From positions 806,001 to 870,000 of the forward strand of contig NZ_QGMY01000002.1 of NCBI RefSeq assembly GCF_003173355.1: 64,000 nt of DNA, in the 5' to 3' direction. Below the pieces are notes generated by a model that was given only the letters and a program-made list of their open reading frames with translations, did no database searches and was not told the DNA's origin. Made by a program: the position numbers and the translations under genes. Shown here one piece after another: positions 9,598-19,416 of the stretch (positions are counted from its first letter, which is position 1; each line of letters opens with the position of its first letter). This DNA comes from Methanospirillum lacunae. Its GTDB lineage: Archaea; Halobacteriota; Methanomicrobia; Methanomicrobiales; Methanospirillaceae.

Positions 9598-10263
9598 TCA
9601 AATTCTCTTTCTCATTACTGTTGCCTGTGTAGGGCAGACAGAAACGCAAAGTCCACAGCCAAGACACCGGTCTGATTGATACAGAAGGGTATTATCAGTT
9701 ATTTTCCTTGCATTAAATACGCATCTTACGATACAATCACCGCATGAAGTACATAGACCGGAATCTGTTTCAGCCACATAGTCAGATCTGGCTATCAGAT
9801 CTGTACGGTTATAGTTGATCACAAGTTGAAGATCGTGACAACAGCAGGCACAACAACTACAGAGTGCATAGATCTTATGACCTGGCATAAACAGTGCCAT
9901 ATGAATAAGGCCATGTTTGTCTACCTCTTTTAATCGCTCTGATGCTTCATATAAAGTGAGATATTTTGCTTTTCCTAAAGATACCATTTTATCTGCCAGA
10001 TCATCTATGAGCAGACAGACATCCCTGGGTTTGTCGCACCGGTTATAATGAATTCGGCAGAGACAGTCAATTAATGCAAATGAACGGGATTCCTTGAGTA
10101 TAGTAAGAACCTGATCTGATGGCATCACCCATTGTTCAGGTTTAAATGATTCACAAACAGGATAGACCCGGGAGGAGGTAGTAAAACTTCCGGTTTTTCT
10201 CCATTTGTCATATTTGTCTACATACCCTTTCAGGTATTCATCCATAGGTTTTTCGAAATCCAT
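9598..10263 (-). CDS. Iron-sulfur protein with two 4Fe-4S ferredoxin motifs
   Basis: 221 residues. The C-terminal 60 residues hold two [4Fe-4S] binding motifs, CTSCGDCIVRC and CLGCGLCVSVCP. Upstream is a cluster CSCCACCC (about 140-147) and another cysteine pair around DCLCRIHYNRC (about 69-79), so the protein may bind more metal than a plain ferredoxin. The N-terminal part is helical. AGGAAAAGGA precedes the ATG at 10263. Such proteins pass electrons within oxidoreductases, but no partner enzyme is adjacent except the methyltransferase-like membrane protein downstream, so its role is open. Confidence 0.85.
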   Translation of the reverse strand: MDFEKPMDEYLKGYVDKYDKWRKTGSFTTSSRVYPVCESFKPEQWVMPSDQVLTILKESRSFALIDCLCRIHYNRCDKPRDVCLLIDDLADKMVSLGKAKYLTLYEASERLKEVDKHGLIHMALFMPGHKIYALCSCCACCCHDLQLVINYNRTDLIARSDYVAETDSGLCTSCGDCIVRCVFNARKITDNTLLYQSDRCLGCGLCVSVCPTQATVMRKRI

Positions 10264-10328
10264 TTTTCCTTTTCCTCAATGAAGATCTTCACGATATGAA
10301 ATTGTATTAATTATTCCGCATAGAAAGA

Positions 10329-10766
10329 TCATATCCACTTTCTTACTGTACGCTTATAGTGTATGAATTCCTCTCCAAAAACTCTCTCCAGAGTTTTTTC
10401 CTCAAGGGGAATAAATCTGACCTCCATAATTACAATAAATAATAGAGGAAATATAAACGAAATGCCGGTTCCCATAAGAATAGCAGTTCCAAGTAATATT
10501 GCTGCCATTCCAAGATATACCGGGTTACGGCTGAATCTAAATGGTCCGGATGTCACAAGTGCCCCGGGTATTTCAAATGGCGATAGTGTTGTGTGGTTTT
10601 TTATAAGGACCGATCGGGTCCAGCAACAGAGGAATAATCCGGCAATGACAAATAACAGGCCGAGATATGTGACCGGTGTATTAATTATTGGAGGAGTGCT
10701 AAATCCAAAATATGCTAGAACTGACAAACCGAGCATTAAAAGAAAATATGATTGACCATCTGCCAT
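10329..10766 (-). CDS. Isoprenylcysteine carboxyl methyltransferase-like membrane protein
   Basis: 145 residues with about four membrane spans. The C-terminal pattern GPFRFSRNPVYLG, then a hydrophobic stretch and ERVFGEEFIHYKRTV, is the SAM-binding signature of the ICMT/PEMT membrane methyltransferases (RxPxYxG and the terminal E-xx-Y). The start at 10766 (MADGQS) follows AGGG at a workable distance; a GTG at 10796 is also possible. Substrate in archaea is unknown; lipid or quinone-like methylation are options. A second, frameshifted member lies at 15.0-15.6 kb. Confidence 0.78.
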   Translation of the reverse strand: MADGQSYFLLMLGLSVLAYFGFSTPPIINTPVTYLGLLFVIAGLFLCCWTRSVLIKNHTTLSPFEIPGALVTSGPFRFSRNPVYLGMAAILLGTAILMGTGISFIFPLLFIVIMEVRFIPLEEKTLERVFGEEFIHYKRTVRKWI

Positions 10767-10796
10767 AGAACTGACCCTAATTAAACCTTTACACAC

Positions 10797-11265
10797 GAGT
10801 GCATGAAAATTTTATTCTGTTATACGGGTTTATGGAGTCACATATATATTTGAATCGCAAAAATATAGAATTCTCCTGCTAGTGTTTTCTGATAAATATC
10901 CATTTTAGTTATCTCAATCTCTCTGATAATTAAATCCGAAATTTGATTTCCGATATAAATACTCGTTCTTTCAACAAAGTATTATTTAGTGTAAGAATCA
11001 TATACAGATATTTGATAAATCACACAATAGCCTGGTTTAATTAAAAATTAAACATGATATTGAAGAATTTTCAAAGATTTTTCAACACACGATATTTAAT
11101 AATATTCCTAATGGCGCCGTTGACGCCGCATTTATCCTGATACAACCAATACTCTGTATTCTATAATACTGGATGGGGCGAAAAAAATCCACAGTATTAT
11201 TATCATCACACTAATTTCTAGTTACACGTAATGGGTTAATTGTACACATCGAACAAGCTGCCCAG
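10797..11265. other. AT-rich intergenic stretch before the MCP-CheW operon
   Basis: No supported gene. A TATA-like ATATTTAATAATATT occurs near 11091-11105, which would give a leader of about 270 bases for the MCP gene at 11394. Confidence 0.4.
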
Positions 11266-11345
11266 GATGATCCAATCGGGGGGTTGGATCATCATGAAGG
11301 ATCCTTCAGGAATTACCCTGGCATGTCTATTCCGCCAGGTAAACT
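11266..11345 (+). promoter_or_regulatory. Structured leader upstream of the MCP gene
   Basis: A perfect 10-bp stem GATGATCCAA/TTGGATCATC with a G-rich 8-base loop (11266-11293) is followed at once by a 12-bp palindrome GAAGGATCCTTC (11296-11307), then CCTGGC/GCCAGG, with further pairing TCCGC/GCGGA possible. Several stems packed into about 80 bases just before a gene suggest a folded leader or attenuator. It does not match a riboswitch class I know. Confidence 0.4.
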
Positions 11346-11393
11346 GAGATCGAAAGAGCGGAGCAACCGGTTACAATTTGAGCAAATGATATT

Positions 11394-13502
11394 ATGCAAA
11401 CGTTAGATGATATAAAAATCGGACCCAAACTTATTGGTTCTTTCCTCGCTGTGGTTCTCATAATGATTATCGTTGGAATAGTCGGATTTTCCGGGGTGTC
11501 AACCACAAACGGGTACCTCAACCAGATGTATAGTCAACAATTGATCCCGACAGATATACTTGAAAGAACCCAGTCTGATCTCTGGCATATCAGAGGAAAT
11601 CCCACAGGGTATCTGGCGATAATCTCAACGCGGGATACCAACAGACAAGAGGGCACCGATCTCATGAAAGTCATAGATGATGATTTGTCATCGTATGAGC
11701 CATATCTGGCAACGGAAAATGAACATGCCATATATGATGAAGGCAAGAAATCATGGGTAAAATACAAAGCTGCCCTTGTCAATTTTTATAATCTCGTTGA
11801 TTCGGGAAAGACAGATGAAGCTCTAGCAGAACTGACAACCGGAGACCTGGTTAACGAGAGAAAAGCCTTTTCCAGTGCACTCGATAAACTGATTACACTC
11901 AATATCAATGATGCCAAGGAATTATCTCAAGAGGGTGCAAATACAGTATCATCGAGTATTATCCTCCTTATTGTATCAATTATTATAGGTGCCATTGCAG
12001 CATTCTCTCTCGGGTTGATCATAAGTAAAAGTATCACCGGGCCTCTGGCACAAGGTGTTCTCATGATGAAAGAGATGAGCACCGGTCATCTTGGCAACAG
12101 ACTGAAGATGACACGAAAAGACGAAATCGGTGAACTTACTACTGCCATGGACAGTTTTTCAGATCAACTCCAGTTTGTCATAATTGGAGGAATGAAACAG
12201 ATAGCAGCGGGAGATATCTCACTTTCAATTACAGCACAGGATGAAAAGGATGAAATTGCACCAGCCTTCAACCAGTTAATTGGTGCGATTAACGATATTA
12301 TTGGTGAAGTTGGGATACTCATCTCTGAAGCAGAAGAGGGACGCCTTAAAAAACGCGGTGAAACAACCAGGTTTACAGGAGCCTATCAGAATATCATTAT
12401 CGGTATTAACAATATGCTTGATGCCATTACAACTCCGCTCAATGAAGCGCTCAGAGTCGCTGATCTCTACTCACATGCCAAATTTTCAGCACGGTTTAAT
12501 GAGGAGATCGTTGTAAAAGGAGACTTAATTGCACTTAAAGAAGGTCTCAACACCATTGGACTTGAACTCTCTACTGCAATAAAAAATATATCTGAACAGG
12601 TTAGTGCTCTTTCAGCATCTTCAGAAGAAGCGGCAGCAAGTGTGGAAGAAATTACATCGGGCTCTGCCTCTGTTGCACAGAGCTCAGGAATTGTAAGTGC
12701 AAATGCAGATAAAAGTGTCAATGCTGTAAACCAGGTCCTTGGTGCAATGGAAGAACTCAACAGGTCTGTTGCATCTGTTGCCTCAAAAGTCGATTCAGTA
12801 AACAGATTAACACAGGAAGCAAACGGAATTTCTACTAAAGGAGTGAAACAGGCAGCAATAGCTGAAGGTGGAATTACATCAATTAATGGGGCTGTGAATG
12901 ATGTTGGTGTAATCATCAATGAAATCAGAGACCAGATGAATGAGATCAACAAAATTGTTGTAATTATTAGCGATATAGCAGATCAGACAAACCTTCTGGC
13001 TCTTAATGCAGCTATCGAAGCAGCCCGAGCCGGTGATGCAGGAATGGGTTTTGCTGTTGTGGCCGACGAAGTTAAGACTCTTGCACAGGAATCACAGGGA
13101 TCTGCTGAAAATATCTCAAAGATCATTACTTCTCTTCAGCAACAGTCTCAACGGGCAGCAAGTGCAATGGATCTCGCAACTACAGAAGTTTCTAAGGGAT
13201 CATCTGCAATAACAGAAACTATCCAGTTATTCCATCACATGGCAGAGCAGGTTGAAGAGATCTCAATGCATATGACAGAAGTCGCCAGTCTGTCTGAAGA
13301 AGAGTCTGCAGCAGTTGAAGAGATAACGTCCAGTGTATCTGAAGTAAAAGATATGGCAACCGGGACAGCAGAAGAAGCAGTGAGCACTGCAGCAGCAACA
13401 GAGGAGACTGCTTCTGCTCTCAATCAGGTGTCAGAAATTATCAGTAACCTTTCAGTCATAGCAACCCGGATTGATGAATCAGTTACTCGATTGAACGGTT
13501 AA
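11394..13502 (+). CDS. Membrane methyl-accepting chemotaxis protein (four-helix sensor)
   Basis: 702 residues. Span 1 is about 10-30; an extracellular four-helix-bundle sensor fills about 35-185; span 2 is about 188-212, ending [13 protein letters not shown], which enters HAMP. A second HAMP-like unit ([17 protein letters not shown]) and a further linker lead to a long coiled coil with the signalling tip [20 protein letters not shown] near residue 530. Glu/Gln-rich heptads in both arms are likely methylation sites. It is followed after 21 bases by cheW, so receptor and adaptor are made together. Confidence 0.95.
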   Translation: MQTLDDIKIGPKLIGSFLAVVLIMIIVGIVGFSGVSTTNGYLNQMYSQQLIPTDILERTQSDLWHIRGNPTGYLAIISTRDTNRQEGTDLMKVIDDDLSSYEPYLATENEHAIYDEGKKSWVKYKAALVNFYNLVDSGKTDEALAELTTGDLVNERKAFSSALDKLITLNINDAKELSQEGANTVSSSIILLIVSIIIGAIAAFSLGLIISKSITGPLAQGVLMMKEMSTGHLGNRLKMTRKDEIGELTTAMDSFSDQLQFVIIGGMKQIAAGDISLSITAQDEKDEIAPAFNQLIGAINDIIGEVGILISEAEEGRLKKRGETTRFTGAYQNIIIGINNMLDAITTPLNEALRVADLYSHAKFSARFNEEIVVKGDLIALKEGLNTIGLELSTAIKNISEQVSALSASSEEAAASVEEITSGSASVAQSSGIVSANADKSVNAVNQVLGAMEELNRSVASVASKVDSVNRLTQEANGISTKGVKQAAIAEGGITSINGAVNDVGVIINEIRDQMNEINKIVVIISDIADQTNLLALNAAIEAARAGDAGMGFAVVADEVKTLAQESQGSAENISKIITSLQQQSQRAASAMDLATTEVSKGSSAITETIQLFHHMAEQVEEISMHMTEVASLSEEESAAVEEITSSVSEVKDMATGTAEEAVSTAAATEETASALNQVSEIISNLSVIATRIDESVTRLNG

Positions 13503-13523
13503 AACAGATATTCTGGAGAGAAC

Positions 13524-14072
13524 ATGGAATTATCAGAGATTGAATCAGGCATGAGTAAGTATACTGATCACAACACTCACTCTATTTCAAAAAAAGAAAC
13601 CTCAAAAAAGAAAGATATAGAGTATCTTCAATTTGTAGAATTTACACTTGGAACTGAGTTTTTCGCAATTAACCTGTTTAATACAAAGGAGGTTATTACA
13701 CCAACAGAAATTACACCTCTTCCAAGCACCCCGGTATATATCAGGGGAGTGATGGATCTTCGGGGAACGATTACCACGATTGTTGACCTGAAAATATTAT
13801 TACAGATTCCAGAAACAGAAAAAGGGAAAAAGAAATCACGGATAATTATTTTGGATAGCAACCCGTCAGAAAAACCAGTCGGAATCCTGGTTGATGATGT
13901 ATATTCTGTAAGTACCCATCATTCATCAGATATTGAACGTGATGCAGAAGATGTATCTCATTCAAACAGATTTATTCTCGGTGTTATCAGACAAAATAAG
14001 GCATCAGGGCAGAAACTTGTTCTGTGGATTGATATTCAGAAGATTCGTGATTCGATAAAAAGCGAACTCTGA
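13524..14072 (+). CDS. cheW: CheW-like chemotaxis adaptor
   Basis: 182 residues. After a charged, Lys-rich tail of about 35 residues comes a CheW domain: FTLGTEFFAINLFNTKEVI, then the typical VYIRGVMDLRGTITTIVDLK and the closing VLWIDIQKI. GGAGAG stands before the ATG. CheW links MCP tips to the CheA kinase. It sits directly behind an MCP gene, while no cheA, cheY or methyltransferase is in the window, so it may specialise in this receptor or serve a distant che operon. Confidence 0.93.
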   Translation: MELSEIESGMSKYTDHNTHSISKKETSKKKDIEYLQFVEFTLGTEFFAINLFNTKEVITPTEITPLPSTPVYIRGVMDLRGTITTIVDLKILLQIPETEKGKKKSRIIILDSNPSEKPVGILVDDVYSVSTHHSSDIERDAEDVSHSNRFILGVIRQNKASGQKLVLWIDIQKIRDSIKSEL

Positions 14073-14111
14073 TACACTATACTCACTTTTTTAAAAAGGA
14101 AGAATAAGAGA

Positions 14112-14744
14112 TTATCTGATAAAGTTGGTAAAAATCCGTTGTTCTCGTTTTGGAAGTGAAATCCCGGATTTTATAGCCACGTCTTTACACTTCAAGAAGA
14201 AAGCCATATTTCTTGCGAGCACCCGCATAACCTGAAGACCCTCAAGATCAGCCATAACATCTTCAGGATTCATTCCGTGAACCATATTCCAGTAACATGA
14301 AGAAATTACAGGCATTTCAGAGATTGTGAAATATTTGTTCAGTTGATCAAAGGCAGCAGTTGTTCCTCCCCTTCTTGCTGAAACAATTGCAGCAGCCGGT
14401 TTTAAGTAAAAAGACTGCTTGCCCGAGTGAGCATCGGTATAAAAAACCCGGTCGAGAAAGGATGTGATTGCCCCTGATGCTGCTGCATAATGCACCGGTG
14501 ATCCAAAAATGAACCCGTCTGCTCCTGGAGCGATCTCAAGAAAATCGTTTACACAGTCATCAAAAAAGCATTTTCCCGATTTTGCACAGTTAAGACATCC
14601 AATACAACCGGCAATTGGTTTTACACCAAGCCAGAATTGCTCTGTTTCGATTCCTTCTTCCTGTAATGTCTTTTCAATTTCTGCCAGCGCAACAGAGGTA
14701 CATCCCTTTTTGTGAGGGCTCCCGTTTACCAATAAAACTTTCAT
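14112..14744 (-). CDS. Iron-sulfur flavoprotein / NADPH-dependent FMN reductase family
   Basis: 210 residues. The ATG at 14744 has GGGAGAA upstream; a longer frame to 14804 lacks support. It opens MKVLLVNGSPHKKGCT, the phosphate-binding loop of flavodoxin-fold FMN reductases, and has the later FMN contact FIFGSPVHYAAASG. Between them CIGCLNCAKSGKC matches the compact cysteine motif of archaeal iron-sulfur flavoproteins (Isf), which shuttle electrons from ferredoxin to acceptors such as oxygen or peroxide; some relatives with similar cysteines bind no cluster. It is convergent with cheW and stands alone. Confidence 0.85.
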   Translation of the reverse strand: MKVLLVNGSPHKKGCTSVALAEIEKTLQEEGIETEQFWLGVKPIAGCIGCLNCAKSGKCFFDDCVNDFLEIAPGADGFIFGSPVHYAAASGAITSFLDRVFYTDAHSGKQSFYLKPAAAIVSARRGGTTAAFDQLNKYFTISEMPVISSCYWNMVHGMNPEDVMADLEGLQVMRVLARNMAFFLKCKDVAIKSGISLPKREQRIFTNFIR

Positions 14745-15022
14745 AGGTATTTCTCCCGGTATGTGTATTGTTCGGTGGAGATCCTGTATATAGGTAGACG
14801 TCAAGTTTTATCTTCCCTGGAGATTTTTCTACATGTATCGGGTTTAAAAAAATTGAAACCATCTTTACTGAACGGCTGATCAAAGATTAGGCTCTATTCG
14901 TCTATTTCTGATAAATGGAGACAATATATTTTGAAACCGGTTACAGATGGCCGAATCTGGATATTATCTAAAAACATTCAGATTCAATGTACAAAAATTC
15001 AAACGCTTTTGTATTAAAAAAA

Positions 15023-15581
15023 TTAATAAATATATGGGATCAGGGCTTTTACATCTTTTTTATATTGGGTATATTCATCAGGAAACCTGGTCAGCATAAG
15101 TTTTTCTTCGATTCTGATTTTTATTATGAAAACAATCAGAACTACGACTAATATATAGAAAAAGAGAAATGATCCAATCATCAGAGCAGAACCAATTATT
15201 CCAACAAGAAATCCAGTATAGATGGGATGCCTGACGATCTGATAAGGGCCTGATTTAATGAGAGTATGCTCTTTTTTAACCTCAGGAATACTACTCCAGT
15301 TTTTGCCAAGATGAACTCTTGCAAAACAGGCAAATCCCAAACCAATGCAGGTAATTATGAATTCGGCAAGAGATATGAGAACATTATCCTTGAGAATTGG
15401 CAAAAAAGCAGACCCTGCATTGGTGTTCAGGTACCATACGATAAAAAATAATAAACAGTGGGAGGAAAAAGACCCCTGAAAAAATTTTTCCAGATGGTGA
15501 ACGATAATAAAATGCTGTTGAAATCCAGAATACGGTAAAGAATAGCCAGATAGCGATAACGAGTATTGAGAGTACATTCAA
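15023..15581 (-). pseudogene. Frameshifted isoprenylcysteine methyltransferase-like gene
   Basis: Two overlapping frames make one protein. The first, from a TTG at 15581 (MNVLSILVIAIWLFF), supplies two membrane spans but runs on into non-family sequence and stops at 15384. The second supplies the rest: VWYLNTNAG, then GPYQIVRHPIYTGFLVG and the C-terminal FPDEYTQYKKDV, the SAM-site pattern of ICMT/PEMT enzymes. Joining them needs one base removed, most simply from the run of six A (plus strand) at 15443-15448. It may be a real frameshift, a sequencing slip at the homopolymer, or, less likely, programmed slippage. An ATG at 15577 in the second frame gives a non-hydrophobic N-terminus unlike the family. 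Confidence 0.7.
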
Positions 15582-15758
15582 TTTGATATCTTATAAATCA
15601 TTAGATGATATCAGGGTTATAGTGATAGTATTAAGATCTCTACAATGCTTTCTTTTTAGACGATATGTAATACTATTGGGGGAAATATTGCCTATCGTTC
15701 TATCCATCAGACTACTGTTTGATAATTATTATATCAAAATTCTTATCATATACCTTGT

Positions 15759-17621
15759 ATGCTGAAACAATATTCAGGTCAGTTAATTCTGCTCATTTGT
15801 ATTGCATTTCTATCCCTGACATTTATACCGGTACAAGCAGACACCGGGCCATATGCAGATATCGTTCTTCTCAACGGATCAGTCTATACTGTAGAGCAGA
15901 ATACTGACTGGTCTGACCACCCCCTTGAAGCAATTGCAATAAAAGGCAATACCATACTTTCGGTTAATTCATCCCAGGATATCCAAAAATTTATCGGACC
16001 AAAAACACGTGTACAGGATCTCTCTGGCAAAATGGTGCTTCCCGGATTCATTGATTCGCATATTCATTTTGGAGCATCAGCCGAACTTACCTTTGGAGTA
16101 AATCTTTCTGACTGTCATTCAATTAGTGAAGTTCAGAAATTACTTGCAGATTATAATTCAGATCATCCGGAATTGGATGTTATTCGAGGTTACGGATGGA
16201 ATTATTTTCTATTTACTGAATCAGGACCCGATAAAGCCATCATTGATTCAGTCATTTCTGATAAACCGGTAATTCTCACATCATTTGATGGGCATGCTTC
16301 ATGGGTAAACTCAAAAGCTCTTGAAATAGCTGACATTACAGCAGAAACTCCAGACCCCCAGGGTGGAAAGATAGAGCATGATAGCAACGGCCAGCCAACA
16401 GGAGTTCTCAGAGAACTTGCAGCTACAAATCTTGTAACCATTAGAGTAACTCCTCTCTCTTCAAAGCAAATTGAGGACAAACTCAATGTAATCCTGCCAA
16501 AGGCTGCATCATATGGAATAACAACTGCAGATGATGCAGCACTGACTCCGGAGATGATAGCAGCATACTCGCATCTTGAGAGCCAGGGAAAACTGCCAGT
16601 GCGAATCTTTGGAGAAATTGTTGCTGTTCCTGAACTTGGTCAGAAACAGATGGCTCTGATGGAACTTGAGCAGGATATTTTCAATACCTATTCTGATTTG
16701 AATCTCTTGCATACAAACATCAATTCCAGCCAGACAGACTCGAATATACCCCCTGATTCTATTGCTTTGGAAAATATATCCGAATACAGAGATACAAAAG
16801 GATTATTCAGACTTCAAACAGGAAAATTATTTCTCGATGGTGTTGTAGAAGGCCATACCGGATATCTCCTCTCCCCATATACTGATAAGCCTGACACAAA
16901 CGGAATGATAAACTGGAATATCTCAGAGTTCAACCAGATGATTTCGCTCCTGGACAGGAATGAGTTTCAGATAGATATTCATTCTATTGGTGATGGAGCA
17001 GTTCGGTTATCTCTTGATGCCTATGAAAATGCACAGACAGAGAACGGAGAGAGGGATGCAAGACATAAAATATCACATATACAACTCATCAATTCCAGTG
17101 ATATACAGAGGCTCAAATCCCTTCATATAATAGCATCTCTCCAGCCGAACTGGTTTTATTATGATGATAATTTCAAGAATGTTTCCCTCCCGTATCTTGG
17201 AGAAGAACGGGCAGAACATATGTATACGCTCAAAACTCTCCTGGACAATGACATCCCGGTTGCAATTGGATCTGACTGGCCGGTGGGAACAGATTATCTG
17301 ACATATAATCCGCTTGATGGTATACGAACTGCGGTAACCAGACTTCCTCTCCCCTCAAATTCAACATACACAATCCCGTACAGACCTGAAGAGCGGATTA
17401 GCCTGAAACAGGCGATTGAATCTGCAACATATACGGGGGCATATGCTGACTTCATGGAAAACTATACAGGTACACTAGAACCGGGAAAACTTGCAGACAT
17501 TATCGTATTAGACAGAGATCTTTTTTCATTGCCACCAGAAGATATCAACAAAGCTCATGTGATTGCAACATATCTTGAGGGGAAAAAGGTGTTTGAAGAC
17601 CCACAGGCCTTCACCTCCTGA
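15759..17621 (+). CDS. Exported amidohydrolase (YtcJ-like, amidohydrolase 3)
   Basis: 620 residues with a signal peptide (to about VQADTG). The fold is a metal-dependent TIM barrel: GFIDSHIHFG is the HxH metal site, IDIHSIGDGAV and HISHIQ supply later ligands, and AIGSDWPVGT carries the catalytic Asp; LEPGKLADIIVLD closes the small beta sandwich. Family members hydrolyse C-N bonds such as N-acyl or N-formyl groups; the substrate is not visible here. Export is notable because most relatives are cytosolic. There is no ribosome site before the ATG at 15759, so the message may be leaderless. Confidence 0.88.
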   Translation: MLKQYSGQLILLICIAFLSLTFIPVQADTGPYADIVLLNGSVYTVEQNTDWSDHPLEAIAIKGNTILSVNSSQDIQKFIGPKTRVQDLSGKMVLPGFIDSHIHFGASAELTFGVNLSDCHSISEVQKLLADYNSDHPELDVIRGYGWNYFLFTESGPDKAIIDSVISDKPVILTSFDGHASWVNSKALEIADITAETPDPQGGKIEHDSNGQPTGVLRELAATNLVTIRVTPLSSKQIEDKLNVILPKAASYGITTADDAALTPEMIAAYSHLESQGKLPVRIFGEIVAVPELGQKQMALMELEQDIFNTYSDLNLLHTNINSSQTDSNIPPDSIALENISEYRDTKGLFRLQTGKLFLDGVVEGHTGYLLSPYTDKPDTNGMINWNISEFNQMISLLDRNEFQIDIHSIGDGAVRLSLDAYENAQTENGERDARHKISHIQLINSSDIQRLKSLHIIASLQPNWFYYDDNFKNVSLPYLGEERAEHMYTLKTLLDNDIPVAIGSDWPVGTDYLTYNPLDGIRTAVTRLPLPSNSTYTIPYRPEERISLKQAIESATYTGAYADFMENYTGTLEPGKLADIIVLDRDLFSLPPEDINKAHVIATYLEGKKVFEDPQAFTS

Positions 17622-17894
17622 CGTATAAAACCTGAAAGTTGTAGAACTTTTTCAGGCATGAAATATTCTTTAATTTATTCTACAATATCCAATTAAAGAC
17701 CTGATTTTTGAGAAATCTTATGTTTTGAGATACAGGAATTTCAGAGACATTTTTTCCTGCATCTTATTGAGAGAATATTTCTTGTTGCGTGTTGTTCTGT
17801 TACACATTTAATTAAGTAATAAAGACTGGAATCATGCAAATCCTAGCAGATTCGAATAAAAACGTATAAACAACCTGTAAATAAAAAAGACAAT

Positions 17895-19115
17895 ATGGAT
17901 TTCTACCGTCCACTTTTTATTTTCATCTGTTTATCTCTTCTCTGCGGATTTGTATTAGCAGAGAACCAGACACAGACGATAGTCATTGGAGGCCTTCTTC
18001 CATTAACCGGGAACGGATCAGCACATGGTCCTTCTTATAAGGCAGCAATGGAAATGGCAGCTGATGACCTGAATTCCAAGTATACTTCACTTGGACTCCC
18101 TTATCAGGTAAAACTCAACATTGTAGATACTGAGACAAATCCTGATATCGCAAAGAAAATCGGGACCGAGATGATAAAGGAAGGAACTCATTTCATTGTC
18201 GGTCCGTTGACTTCTGAAGAGATGAAGGCTCTTGAGAAAACTGCAAAAGATTCCAACACCGTCCTGATTGGTTATGGAAGTACAACACCGGGAATTTCCA
18301 GCGAGGATAACACAATCATCAGACTATGTCCTGACGATAAAATCCAGGCACTCGGAATACAGGCATTGTTTAAGAAAAGTAACTACACTACAATCATTCC
18401 GGTTGTAAGAGATGATGTGTATGGACAAAACCTGTATGATCTCATGAGTAATCTTTCAAAAACCGGGAACTTTACTCTGACAGACCCGATCATGTACGAG
18501 GCTGGAACAAATCAATTTGACACAACTGTTGATAAAATCGCCCAGACTGTTCAATCAATAAACCAGAAATCCGGGGTAGCAGTTCTGATCATTGGATTTG
18601 ACGAGGCAACAGAGATTCTTAACACTGCCTCAAAAAACAAGGATCTCAGTACTGTCTCATGGGTGGGCACTGATGGAATTGCTCTGTCAGATTCACCATT
18701 GAAAAACAAAAATGTTGCAGAATTTGCAGTTAAGACCAACTTTACAGCAACAATTTATGGAGAAATGGAAAATGAACCAAAGTTTATGGAATTTTCCAAG
18801 AGATTGCAGACTGCTACCGGCATAAAACCAACTCCTTATGCAGTTGTTATCGATGATGCCGTGCAGCTTGCAGCACTAACAAATATTATGAGCCCGGGAA
18901 ATCCGGATTACCGATCTGTTTTTATCGATAATGCCAACCACTTCTATGGAATTTCCGGGTATACATCTGTTACAGATGCAGGGGATAGGAAATTTGCAAA
19001 CATAGATTTCTGGACTATAAAAGATAATAATGGAACCTATGGATGGACCAAGATCGGGCGGTTTGTAAACCAGATGGCAGGTCCGGTAATAGAGATGAAG
19101 ACTAAAACCACATAA
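17895..19115 (+). CDS. Branched-chain-amino-acid-type substrate-binding protein
   Basis: 406 residues with a signal peptide cleaved near VLAENQ. The mature part has the type I periplasmic-binding fold of LivK and ligand-gated receptors: IGGLLPLTGNGSAHGPSYKA at the start, FIVGPLTSEEM, PYAVVIDDAV later. It would capture a small ligand outside the cell. No permease or ATPase genes lie beside it, so it may work with a transporter elsewhere or present ligands to a receptor. The start at 17895 gives a complete signal sequence. Confidence 0.87.
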   Translation: MDFYRPLFIFICLSLLCGFVLAENQTQTIVIGGLLPLTGNGSAHGPSYKAAMEMAADDLNSKYTSLGLPYQVKLNIVDTETNPDIAKKIGTEMIKEGTHFIVGPLTSEEMKALEKTAKDSNTVLIGYGSTTPGISSEDNTIIRLCPDDKIQALGIQALFKKSNYTTIIPVVRDDVYGQNLYDLMSNLSKTGNFTLTDPIMYEAGTNQFDTTVDKIAQTVQSINQKSGVAVLIIGFDEATEILNTASKNKDLSTVSWVGTDGIALSDSPLKNKNVAEFAVKTNFTATIYGEMENEPKFMEFSKRLQTATGIKPTPYAVVIDDAVQLAALTNIMSPGNPDYRSVFIDNANHFYGISGYTSVTDAGDRKFANIDFWTIKDNNGTYGWTKIGRFVNQMAGPVIEMKTKTT

Positions 19116-19416
19116 CTTTTTTACTAAACTCACTTTTTATTTGGACTTTCGTTTTTTGTTAGCCCTAAACTGCAGAAAAAGTGACATATCTCTTTCAGAG
19201 AAAAGTTTTTCAGATTTTTAAAAATTATATTAGATAGATGCAAAAAAGAGAGTTTACAGAATTCTCATATTTTAGAGTTTAAATAAATAGAACCATATAA
19301 TTTTTCAATAGTAAGATAATGACAGAATATTAAAAAAGTATAACTAGAACTTCGTAAATGTCAAAGAATGATCCTTAAATACATGACATATCTATATGCT
19401 ACACGTGGATTAGTAT
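19116..19416. other. AT-rich intergenic stretch
   Basis: No gene seen. TATA-like ATCTATATG lies at about 19389-19397 and a second TATATGA at 19414-19420; these are relevant to where the next gene starts. Confidence 0.4.

Noticed and set aside
11296-11345. Known riboswitch classes (c-di-GMP, cobalamin, SAM, fluoride)
   Set aside because: The conserved core sequences of these classes are not present.
12467-12952. 161-residue minus-strand frame inside the MCP
   Set aside because: Antisense shadow of the coiled-coil region; such frames recur opposite every MCP in the window.
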